DNA from: Bugulina stolonifera
Lineage: Eukaryota; Bryozoa; Gymnolaemata; Cheilostomatida; Bugulidae
Direction: 5' to 3'
DNA length: 64,000 nucleotides
NCBI GenBank assembly: GCA_935421135.1
Contig: OW285194.1
Location: forward strand, 9,470,376 to 9,534,375
A program made the translations under genes and the position numbers. Below are positions 34,001 to 45,153 of the stretch, piece by piece; position 1 is the first letter of the stretch; the number at the start of each line of letters is the position of its first letter. The notes under the pieces are model-generated. The model did not search any database. It had not been told where the DNA came from and saw nothing but the letters and a program-made list of their open reading frames with translations.

Positions 34001-37000
34001 ATTGAAATTGTCTAGCTTGAAATTAAAACTCAGCTTAATATTGTATTAAGTTATGCTCATTCTTTGCATTGAACAATAAACTGACATATACATGTATTTT
34101 GATGAATTTTGACCTGATTAAAAGTCGTCCAAATTTTACGAAAGGCATCTTTAGATGCCTTAGGCTACAACACAAAATGGCTAGAAATTTAGAATTGATT
34201 CTTTTTTCAGGCGCCTTTGGCCCAACGCCATGGAGAACCTGGCATTGTTGGAGATAAAATGTTGCAAATGTAATTACCCAGTCACAGCTGCAGTCTGTAG
34301 TAGTAGCTATGCGTTGCCATGGTTACTGTTATACTCCAGTAGTAGCCATGTGTTACCATGGTTACTGTACTTACCAAAGTTACCCATAGTCTCAAAGGAG
34401 TTGAACATGCTCTCCAGTCCTGTGGCTATAGAAGGTGAATTTGAGAATGTAGATCTTACAAGAGAATGTCCAAATCTAAAGGCTGCCGTAGAGAATTCCA
34501 AACTGAAAATAAACCATTAGATTTTATATTTATTCACATTTTAATAATCAAATAGATCCAGTATCAGATTACGACTTCACTGATTGTGACAGGATGCTTG
34601 AGGAAGCTGCACTGCGGTAAAGTTAGAAGGTTGCTGGTAAAAACATGAAGCGTAGGCAATTCATTCAAAAATCCATGGGATTACATACTACCATAATTTT
34701 TATAAAATAATAAAAATTGTTTTTAAGTCATGCAAATTACTGGACTTACAACAAATCACCAAAAAAATGGACTTACAAGACAGAAGGATCTACAGTAGGA
34801 TTGTAGCCTGTGAATCTTCCAGAGTTGGGTAGGACTAGTTGATAGCGCCTCATGATAGTTGTTCCTAGAATCTGTGGTAGGAACTCAGTGTAGGAGATTC
34901 TTTGAAATATTGCACCAATAACTTTTCTTGTTGTCTGTAAATAATATAAATTTAAAGTTTCAATCACAACTGCTGCTAGCATGAGAAGAAGAGCCCTAGA
35001 TAGAAATATCTGAATCAAATAGAAATCACACTTCTTATTTGTGTTGATTTATGCACTGAGCAACGAAAGGTTCGAGTCACATAAAAGTCTGTTTTTTGCT
35101 CGACACTTGTAAATTGGTTTTACATAAAAACAACTTTTTAACTGAGTAGCGCTAAATGAGAAAAGAAAAGAAGGATGATAATGCTAAGAATTGGAGAGTA
35201 AGAGAAAAAGGTTTGTGTAAATGTATGTAAGTCTGTAGCACTTTTAATATGGGCAGATGTTAGCACATAGTCAACTTGCCACCTCTGAAATAAACATGCA
35301 TGTACGATACAACCTATTCTTGTTTAATCAGCATACCTGGTAGACTCTCTCATCTGTCCAAGATGGGTTCAAGTTTTGGAACTCCTCTGCCAACTTATTG
35401 TGTTCTCGTAGAAATAGTGTGTGCATACTGGTTAGACCGGCTAAACACAGACAGTTTAAACATATAGAACTACCACATACACGTCATATATAGGTTGATC
35501 AATAGTAGCCTATATACTTATACACCCAGTGTGCAGTTTATCCTAAATGATGACAGATAAAATTTATAGACAAGGTTTTTTTTGGTTCTTTGAGATTTTA
35601 AATACACCATCGGTGGATTTTGATGCCCATGAAAGATAAATGCTTGAATGAAATTCTCGTGTCTGGCAATTTAAGACAAATTAATCTAAAATATGCAATT
35701 TAAAGCAAGCTACTGTTAGTGCAATTATTGGTAAATAGTTGAACATACAATGTACTTGCATTTGTGACATGGTTAATTTTCAACTTGTCAACAAGACCTA
35801 CCTTGCTCACTGTTTCTGATATCTCCTGACAGAAAATGACATCCTCCCGCTCCTGAGAAACAGCTCTGCTGACTCTCTTCATCCAATGGTAACCTCTCAG
35901 ATCCACCAAAACCCTGTAAAGTGTTACATATCAGCTAGTTTTAGAGTTGTGCTTCCTTAGCTTATATTCCAAAGAAGAATATCAAACTAACTCTATAGAT
36001 GTATCTTAATTGTGCCAAGTGACCTTAGATAGATAGTTAGACAAGATCTTTCTAGATAATTTTCATACTGAATAAACTTTTGTATTTTCGAAGATATGGG
36101 TGTTGGTAGGATGCTAAAACAGCAGAGCGTTGCATATTAGTGATGTTACATTGGAATAATCTTTAATCCAATATAGCTACAACAACCATGGACCACATTA
36201 TTAAGTCTACGCAGGTGTACGGATTGCAGTCCAGTGTACATGCAGCTTGCCATGTTGCAAGTCATATATTAAGTCATATATTACGTCACATATTAGTCAT
36301 GTAAGTGATCCGCTACAATCATGTCATAGCTATAAGTCACTACTCGGTGATGTCGATATGCTCCCCTACCAAAGATTTCAGTTTTCCATTGCGAAAAGTC
36401 CGTAGAGATTGAGCTACAGTCTGGCTGCTCCCGTAAACTTGTGACGCATCGATATAGGAAGTAAGGTCATTCAGCTGATGTCTTATTGCTAGAGAAAAAG
36501 ATGTATTGATATCATCCGATAAAAATCCCCACTTATTAATCCCATGCTCCACTGATACTCATAATTCACTGCTAATTATATCATGAAGTTGATTTACTAC
36601 TCAAATTTTAATCAAAAACATTTATTTGACCAATTTATCAGACTTGGCTAGTAGCGAAACCGAAGGTTTTAGTAATTCTATTAATTTTGACTGAATAGAC
36701 ACTTTGATTCTGACTGGGTGATACCAAAGTTTCATCAAGTTAAAGTAAAAATTATTTCTAACCCGGAGCATTTGGGAGGCCAACAGTTTGAGATGAGCGT
36801 AAGAAAGGTATACAAGATGTTGTGAAGGTCGGGTCACCAGATTCTACCATTATTGGAAAACATTCTCCTAGTACTGAGTTGAAAGTTGTCGATTGCTGGT
36901 TGCAGCAGGTCTCTCTAAAAAAAGAAAATACGTTATTATGGTAAACTCGTGACTTATTTGAGGTGTTGAGAGATCCCAGATGGTCAATCTCAGAAATTCT

Positions 37001-40000
37001 TATATTAGTTTTGATATAATTTCATAGAATGACACATGCAATGTAGACATTTGGGTTCCCCTTTAATCTACGAGGTAGAATTATTGACTATTTTAACTCA
37101 TACTTTACTCAATGACATCATTTCCTTTTACTTGTCTGCAGGAGTACAGTGAAAATATTCAGATCATATGCTACAGAATCTAGAATTGAGATTCAGAAAC
37201 CAAATCTACAGCAACTCTTATTTTTATTATTAGATCGAAAAGGTTATGACTCATACATAGACATTTCTTCAGGAGCTCCTTCTCTGCCCTCTGGGGTCAA
37301 GACCAAATCATGGTCAAGAAACTGACCAAAATTCATGAGAAGGTGACTCTGACCACTTGAGGTGTTGGAATCTATTCTGTGTACATTCAGAGATACGGTT
37401 CTGGCTGAAGGAAGTTGTCCACCAGACAAGAAATACGTTGTCCTGACAGTTTGGATACCTTTCAAATTATACAATAACATCAAGTTATGCAACATCAAGA
37501 TTTTTCACGAAGAATCATTACAATGTTGTTTTGTGGAATTCAACAATGATGTTTTATTCAATCCGTGATGTTAGTTTATGCAAGGGGTTCTTACATGTAA
37601 TTTGTATATAGAACAGTTGGGAATTCGGACAGAACACATTACCACTGCATCAACTCAATGAACATACCATACGAAACAGATGGCCAAACCTCTTACCACC
37701 TCATTTATTCAGCATATGTTTGAAGAGCACCACACTATTGCAGTTTAGAAGGTTAAAAAGAACTGCAGTAGTATAATGCCCAAAACTAACGAAACAAAAT
37801 CATCGGTTAAAAACTAATATTGGGGGATTTCAATGTTTTATCTTTTCATGTTCCACAAATAATTATATTTATTAATTATATCTGCATTAATACAAGCTGT
37901 ACCCAAAGGAGACAGGAAGTTACTGCGTTGAGAGTCAAATTATGGATTATAATCTATGTACATGTAATTGGTTCAAATATTAACTTTACATCCTTCCTTA
38001 AAATACAGGAAGACAGATATGTCAGAACTGCATGTAGATGTTTAACTTCTAAATTGACATATATTTGACTATTGACTATATTTTATGTCCATGTCGTATA
38101 TAATTATGTACCGTGCATGCACATGTATTTGTAGCTACAAGCTGAACCATTTGATGGACTCAGCCTGAGTCAACTTGTAGTTGGATGACTGTGTGACTTA
38201 TTTAAAACTCCTATATCTCTGCATGGGCACATAACTTCCAATGTTTGTGTCATTTCAGGATCCTGCCTTAATTGATTATTATGGTAACACTGTAGCAAAG
38301 AATTTCCCAACAGCATTGAAGCAAGTTCACTAGATGGCGCTCAAACGTTGTTCATGATTGTAATATTGTTGGTTGTACTAAACCAGTGTATATTCTCTGC
38401 TGTAAAGGATGTGGGAGATACACATGCATGTAAGATGAAGAAAACTCTCTATTGTTTGGTCTGAAACTCTGCTTAGTTGTTTTGTACTACTTTCAGTACT
38501 TTTTCTCCATATAATTTCACAAACTGGCTGGCCATAACATTGTTAAAATTATCCTGTGATAATGAAGATTTATGGTGTACATTAATATAAGATAGCAATG
38601 CTTACCTCATTGCAAAGTATTAAGTTTTAAGTATTAAGCTTGCTGTGAAGGGCTATAATATCCAACCATTTATGGTCGCCACTCCTAAGAGATATTAATA
38701 ATTTATTATAATAACAGCCCATTCTATTACAGTGCCCAGTCTAAAGTATCTAGAACCCAGTCTAATGTTGTGTTCAGAGAAAGTATACTAGATGCTGGAC
38801 ATTTAGACCAAACACTGGATGCTTTAGACTGGGTACTGAACACAACATTAGACTGGGTTCTAGCACATGTGCTAGAGTTTACTGGAGACTGGATATAACT
38901 GGACATAACCGGACATGACTGGACATAACTGGACATAACTGGACATAACTGGACATAACTGGAGTAGAGTAATAGCCAGACTTACTGTAAGTGCTACTTA
39001 CCATCCTCATATCTGTTTGGCAAGACACGTGGCTGGGGGGTATTTGCACCTCCCAGAAATGGTTGCAACAGGTTATTGCAGGTGCCTGTTATGGTTCTGA
39101 ATTGAATGCTCTCTCTTTCACAGTTTAGTCCCAAGTTAAACGGATTGCCAGCTAAAATAACACAGTATCACAAGTCCTATGTGATATAAGGAATGATTTA
39201 TAGGAATTGCACTTGTAGAAATAAGTACATCTCCAGAGGATCATTAATAATGCTATGTTACACTAGGTTGGTTTTCCGATTGTTATTATAATCTGAAATA
39301 AAATTTATGGAAGTGAGGTTAGTGAAAATGACTAAATTTCACAGTCATCAGTTGGTTGGACCGCTGTTAAATTTCTAAACTATTTTGTTTGATAATACAT
39401 TTCTTGTTTCAGAGATAAACTCACTCTGTACTGCACCTTCTAGACGTTGTGAGAGCCGTTGTGGTAATTTCCCAGCTACTCCTGGTTTAGCTTCAACTCT
39501 TCAGTAATGAAAGACAGTAAACTTACTGGATACAGCTACATTATGTGCTATAGCATAACATGCTAAATATTATGTAGTAATATTAGCAACCAGTATAATA
39601 GATATAGAGAGACTCATAATAGTTGTATGGTGCAACTTGTACAACCTGTACGTTATATCTACAGTTTATGTCAATACACACAGTGTATATGTCAATTGGC
39701 CTGTTGTATAAATCTGTGACTTAATTAAACCTACATAATATTATAATATAGGTCACTGAAGTAAGTAACTTAAACACATGTATACCTTGGTTAGTGATCT
39801 ACAATATAATTGAACCTACATTGAATACTAACTAAAAAGTTGTAAAAGAATAAGGTCTAGTATTCAATACCCTTCAGTAGCTCATGAGGTCACAAGTGAC
39901 CAGACAATCTATGCCGAGTGCTAGTGTGATTAAGGGTCTTACTTGACAGCTGAGAGCACCTGTTGCGCAGCCTTCTCAAGGTTAGCTCGAGATAACTCTG

Positions 40001-42128
40001 GAACCAATGGCTTATCCTGACTTTTCACATGTCTCCGCCTCTTTTGTTCTCCCGTATTACACCTGAAAGTGTACAAGTCATGTAGCGTTTACTTATTTTA
40101 CTTTACTTAGGGGAATGGGTGAGAAGTAAATCAGTTGCATACTAATTGGTAACTGAAATGAGATCTCATTGATTGACCTAAATGGACAAAGGTGGTAAAA
40201 TTAATTGCTTCTTTTAGCTGGAAACTTTTTAGGGAGCTTCTGTGCCACATTGCCCCCTTCTCTACCCCAAGTCTGACAAAGATGCTGATCTCTTCAGATC
40301 TTAAATTTTTTACCTGTGATTATTTATGGGAAGTAAAACTGATAAGGTAAGTTTTAGCTGAACATTTATAAAAAGGTTTTTCTTATGTCAAATTTCGTGA
40401 AAAATAAAGATGGTGGTTTTGGACTTTTGATTTCCACACCAGTAAACAACCTTGCTTATTACCTGAAGCAAGTAAATGCCCTACAACCACATGCTACTTA
40501 TGGTCGAGTGTTATATAACTTTTTTCCTTTTTCTTTAGCTGTCACTTTATAACTGATTAGTGATTAGACAGACCTAGTGAACGCTGAAAAAATGCATCAT
40601 CAAAGGATTCGAATATTTACATTAGAATAGCACAACTCAGAAACATGTCACTAGATTTTTAACGATTTAAATTTTAGGAAAGATTCATAATTTTTCATCT
40701 TTTTGAAGTGAAAAAGATATACCATGGTAGAGATTTAGAAATTCCTCAATAGAGCAGTTTCCTTGCATCAGTCATGTCTCATGTGTATTACAGCATAAGC
40801 AGCACATTATATATAATGCATCACGTACATGACTGTAATTATTACTATATTATCTGTATTTCGAAATTAGCATAATTGGTGTTACATATTCTATCAGAAT
40901 AATCAAACTTCAGCACATATACATGTAGATCAGCTAGGAAAATTGGTTATGGTATAATTGGTATGAAGTTCTTTTAGTAAATAGCTAAAAGGAGTTTATA
41001 TAGTCTGTTTCTGATTACTTGAACTTTTCAATTTGTTTTCTTTACATATACATGTTGCTTAGCTGCCCTGCTATTCATAATATATTTATACTTGTATTAC
41101 CAATATGCTTCCATTTCAAGAGTTTAGCTGTCTTGTCATCAGCACAGATGGGAATGTTTTGAAGTTAATTGGCAGTTATTGAGCTGAAACTTTTCTATTA
41201 GTGCCGCTGATGAGTCTTCCAGATTGGTAGCTGTCATACCAAGAATATAGCTGCATGATTATCTTGCAAGAAACTGCACTTTATCAAATAAAATTGAAAG
41301 TAAACACTCTAGTTAGCAATAAACAGCTCAGCAAGTATCAAGTGATTTTCAAAAACAGATAATTTCCGGCTAAAGATTTTTTTCATGGGTGTTTGTACCT
41401 ACTTTATGACTCTAGCATTTTGACACCCAACTTTTATCTGTATGATACAATCTTTATTTAGTTAGGAAATTTAGGTGTTTTATGATCAGATGAAGAACGA
41501 AACATAATAATTTACACCAGGGACATGGGCATGACCTTGTGTGTGCTACCATTACTGTATTTTTGTGATTAAATTTTTGTGGGAATGCAATACTCTCTTG
41601 GTTACTTAGGATTAAAAAAAGCTGTAATTTATTAACTTTTAGTACAAAGATAAAGTTTTCTAACTATCAACTCAGTACTATTTCTTTTAAACATAACTAG
41701 TATGAGCTTGCATGCTATTGCAACAAAATTTCACCTATATGTACATGTATATGTACATGTCAGCCTTGTAACATGGTGGAATGACATGTACATGTACATG
41801 TACATGTATTGTGCATGGAAAATAGTTACGAATATGGGTCTCCTATACGTAGTAGAATTTCTACATGCTTCTTCGCTTCTGAATACCGATATTATAGACT
41901 ATTCTTAAAATAATTGCATTGTATATTATACATGTATAACGTACATTATGCCCGCAAATACTAAATATGATGTCCATAAAACAATATGCATGTTATGAAT
42001 GATAATATATTAGCGTTGATTGCAAAAGTTACAGTGTAGATATTAAAGGTAAATACTTACTCTCCATAAAGCAATAATCCAGTCAGCACAAAACAGAGCA
42101 TCACAATCCTATTTAAATGTAGATCCAT
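30785..42128 (-). CDS. Secreted animal haem peroxidase 1 with Lys/Arg-rich tail
   Basis: Seventeen exons: 42061-42128, 39943-40062, 39425-39498, 39002-39151, 37257-37458, 36763-36914, 36370-36488, 35802-35913, 35337-35440, 34777-34934, 34375-34502, 33870-33940, 33146-33240, 32750-32880, 32260-32397, 31723-31825, 30785-31094. Phases fit throughout; 744 aa. A signal peptide ([13 protein letters not shown]) and a propeptide come first. Key myeloperoxidase-family residues are present: distal His in [15 protein letters not shown], the calcium-loop motif [13 protein letters not shown], the catalytic Arg/Glu in HTLFLREHN, proximal His in FRFGHSLV, and [10 protein letters not shown]. It should be an active secreted oxidase using hydrogen peroxide with halides, thiocyanate or phenols. 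After the family's usual last motif ([20 protein letters not shown]) an 80-residue tail follows that has 41 Lys/Arg and no acidic residue. Tandem paralogue at 45154-59449. Confidence 0.92.
31562..31639. repeat. Near-perfect 78-bp palindrome
   Basis: ATAAGCTATTGATTATAATT continues to AGAAGTTGTCCTCTCTC. The second half repeats the sequence in reverse complement with about one internal mismatch and almost no loop. It lies in the last intron of peroxidase 1 and contains the GAAGTTGTCCTCTC arm of the short hairpin family. Confidence 0.9.
31669..31722 (-). terminator. Possible intronic polyadenylation site of peroxidase 1
   Basis: If the intron after 31723 is kept, the split codon becomes CAG and the next codon is TAA (31721-31719). 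Two overlapping AATAAA signals follow at 31669-31678. This would end the protein at ENAQ, without the basic tail. Confidence 0.5.
32006..32026 (+). repeat. Poly(G) run, 21 bases
   Basis: A pure G run after AAAATAA in a peroxidase 1 intron. On the transcribed strand this is poly(C). Confidence 0.9.
33361..33869. repeat. 30-bp minisatellite copying the exon-12 splice donor
   Basis: About 16 diverged units of roughly 30 bp, on the minus strand approximately CTGCAGGAGTGGGTAATTCC then AACTTATTAA. The array begins inside the end of exon 12 (its last bases CTGACAGCAGGG plus the donor GTGAGTAATTTT) and runs through the following intron. Many units keep a donor-like core such as GTGGGTAA or CAGGTAA. 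A 10-residue peptide periodicity ([10 protein letters not shown]) is visible on the minus strand. Confidence 0.85.
34292..34373. repeat. Two-copy 41-bp repeat with X-box-like core
   Basis: AGTAGTAGCTATGCGTTGCC followed by ATGGTTACTGT is repeated with few changes 41 bp later. Each copy holds GTTGCCATGGTTAC or GTTACCATGGTTAC, close to the RFX X-box. It adjoins the donor of exon 11 of peroxidase 1. Confidence 0.6.
38750..38863. repeat. Inverted repeat, 28-bp perfect arms
   Basis: CTAGAACCCAGTCTAATGTT followed by GTGTTCAG (38750-38777) is perfectly reverse-complemented at 38836-38863. The 58-bp spacer holds a further CTTTAGACTGGGTAC, inverse to CCCAGTCTAAAG just left of the first arm. Intron 4 of peroxidase 1. 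Confidence 0.88.
38888..38962. repeat. 10-bp tandem repeat
   Basis: Units of GGACATAACT, seven or so, some with a single change, directly beside the inverted repeat at 38750-38863. Confidence 0.9.
40063..42060 (-). other. Intron 1 of peroxidase 1
   Basis: About 2 kb, AT-rich. Includes a diverged piece of the SINE body at about 40228-40345 and ACATGT-type tandem words at about 41739-41806. No exon recognised. Confidence 0.6.
40228..40345 (+). mobile_element. Diverged SINE 3' fragment
   Basis: CTTCTGTGCCACATTGCCCC, GATCTCTTCAGATCTT, TTACCTGTGATTATTTATGG and GAAGTAAAACTGATAAGG follow the same order as the 3' body of the SINE at 42446-42680. Confidence 0.55.
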
Positions 42129-42445
42129 TTTAACTCAGCGTTCTCATGCCACATTCAACCAGCCCTTACAGTAGCATACCTGCAAGTGACTAGAGCAAGT
42201 CCTTCAATAGCACGTGACATGCATGGTTAGTGCTTGGTTTTAATTAACTCTAGGTATGGGCTTAATTATCGTCTTGATTAATTGTCAAATTGGTCTTGAT
42301 TCCAAAGGATGATGTAGACTTTGGGTAAATTAACCAGCAGCTGGATAATTTTTTCATAACAAGAAAAGCAAAAAGATTATAACGAAATAATTCTGCTTAA
42401 AATGCACATGTAGCTACAAGAATTATGTTAGTAGATATATAAACT

Positions 42446-42795
42446 GGAGCAGCCGTGGCCTAGTGGTAAGGGCTCTGGACTTGCGTCTGGGAGTCCCAGG
42501 TTCAATTCCCATAAGGGTCATTGGTGTGCTAGGAAGAGCATCCAGCCACAATTGCTCCTGTGCCTCATATAAATTTTGCCATTGGTGAAGTGCCTTCCCC
42601 ACCCAAAATTAGAAAAAATGCAGGTCTCTTTAGATCCTTGCTTTCTTACCTGGGATTAATAGTGGGAAGTAAAATTGGTAAGTAATATATAAACTGTTAT
42701 AAACTGAAAAAATGCAGGTCTCTTTAGATCCTTGCTTTCTTACCTGGGATTAATAGTGGGAAGTAAAATTGGTAAGTAATATATAAACTGTTATT
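42446..42795 (+). mobile_element. tRNA-derived SINE, copy B, with duplicated tail
   Basis: It starts GGAGCAGCCGTGGCCTAGTG, with A box TGGCCTAGTGG and B box GGTTCAATTCCC. The body shares AGAGCATCCAGCCACAATTG and CTCCTGTGCCTCAT with the copy at 29950. The 3' body (from GAAAAAATGCAGGTCTCTTT to AATATATAAACTGTTAT) occurs twice in tandem, about 42612-42700 and 42704-42795, almost without change, so the duplication is recent. Confidence 0.82.
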
Positions 42796-44704
42796 CCCTG
42801 AGTGAGTATGAAGCTGGGCTTCGATCTGTCTGTGCCCCAACAATAATTGTAGTAATAGGTTGTACTTTTTGTTACACAGTCTTCAGTATGTAAATGCTAG
42901 GGTCTGTACTCGCATTGACTAAGAAATACAGCACTATGCACAGTATATCAAAAAATGCTATTAAAGAAAACTGCTGTTGGTGTGCTACAATACATGTGAG
43001 GCGATGAGTAACCATAGAATATTTGGAGCTAGGTGCTCTTCATTCTATAGATAAAACATACCTAAACTAAGAACCAAGGCATCAACTCCCTTGATCAAGA
43101 GTGGAGCCTCCATGTGGCATGGTGAAGTAACTAATTAATACTGGTTGATTTACTATCATGAATTTTAATTATTTTCTAAATATAGACTGCTTCAACTTCT
43201 TGGCATCGTTTCAGACTCTTAAATGAGTAAATAGCGGAAATAATCTGCCAGTACGTTATGTCATACTGAACACTACAGTTTACTTCAGCTCTCTTCACTA
43301 TGTTGTTGCAGATTACTTTGTATTTTGTCTTAATAATATTTTTGAATAGACAGATTATGGATAAAACTATGCAAAATTAAAATTAAAATTGATATAACAA
43401 AAGTTATAAAATTGAAATTATTGTCTCACTTTGCACATACGCTGTAGTTTAAGCCAGAATTGCATGTAATTCATTGACCGTATTGTTAGGTCTGCCATAT
43501 TTTTGAGGATGAAAAACTCAATTTCTGATGAACGAGCAAGGAGTGTGAGCAGTACAGGTCAAGGAAAGAAATCAGGAAAGTTAACTATCTAGTTTTGTCA
43601 CGTAGGCTACTAGAAATTATATTGAATATTAGATGGGCAACATTTCATGTTATACTAACCAGTATATATCATTCCATGAGTGTATTGACATTTATAGACA
43701 GCAGGAAGTTGATTTGATAGGAGTTGATTTATTTAACCTTGATGGAATTTATTCCCGGGTTTCAATTAGTTCACTAATCCACGATATCCAAGCCTCCATT
43801 TTTATTGCGCTCTTGACTCAGTTCTACTTCCTCTATTTGTCATAACAATCTTCTTTTTTGAGAGGAAATGTACTTCCACCTCTCCCATTAATAATATCGT
43901 CAAATTAATTCTTTTCTAAATTATTTGTGAGAGCTACGTACAATATATAGGGGAACATGGCTACATTATGACTTGTTAGACGTCGACAAGAAATATTTTT
44001 GGTAGAATTCTGGCTATGTGGGTCTCATAAAAATCAGTGCTGTCTTAATATGCCGTGTTTCATGCGTGTACAATGTATTATGTGCGTGTTGTGTGTATAC
44101 AGTAACCGTGGTTAGATACCAGTTGAGCATGATACTGATGACTAATGAACTGAGGCAGGTTTTTACATAGCCAGGGTTTTTAATCAAAACTACAAGTGAA
44201 GAATCGAGCTGTTTTCTTCATTATATGTTATGATGTCACCCCAACCCAATCACCAACAACAAAGAACGATCTAAGGCTAAATAAATTATAGTATTACATC
44301 TACATGTACTTGAGAGAAGATTGGCTATTCCTTTGTGCAACAAGTCGACATTATCCTCTCCATACTTTGAGAATTTTTTCTCCGATAAAACATGGCAGCT
44401 AGCTTTTTATTTTTGTGGAATAAGATGATTTATGCCAACACCTTGTAACGCTGACAGTGATAAATATCCTCAGGCCCTTCGATAGTAACCTGACAGTAAA
44501 ACTGGAGCCGTGAGTCTAAGGTACTGCAATCAATTACCAACTTGATTCCCCCATTTTTCTGGGAAACTTTACACTCAGGCTAACTGGCCACCAATGAAAC
44601 CAACAATAGAAAGATGTTTTATAATTCACATCACTTGTCCTACATAGTTGTCAAAGGAAGCGAGGAATTAAACACGTAATAAATGTTATATACAACTCAT
44701 AGCT
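42796..44704. other. Intergenic between the two peroxidase genes
   Basis: This follows peroxidase 2 and precedes peroxidase 1. No exon recognised; the 70-codon open frame at 43633 has no family motif. Confidence 0.45.
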
Positions 44705-45153
44705 TTTATTCAGTCCAGAATATTGCAAATAACAGCAGAATAATATACAGGTACATCTTCAAAAATAGTTAAAAAGTAGACACTCGACCAAACAGTACGA
44801 TACAACATATGGCCAATACTCTATTGGATCAACAAAACTTCCAAAGAGTTGAGTTTGTTTTTATTCAAGGTACAAAGTGGTAACGTTGTTAATGTAAAAG
44901 TGTGGAGCTTACAGGATTTCCAACACTGAAAATATAAAAACACAATATTGATCAAAAATGAAATTTAGAATCAACAAGAAATTGAATTTCAACTTTATAG
45001 AAACAAAATACAAAAATCAACAAAATAAAAACACAAACCTATTGATTTCAAAATAGCAAAGTGTAATTATGTGTTGTATTGAATTGAAATTTTATGAGAC
45101 ATGTTTCCTAAAATTTCAACCTTACTTACTGTTGTATTTGAATAACCCATACC

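Noticed and set aside
39412..39507. Plus-strand exon-like frame starting after TTTCAG
   Set aside because: The minus strand of the same bases gives a 74-nt exon with correct phase on both sides and links the propeptide to the catalytic exons; the plus reading is its antisense shadow.
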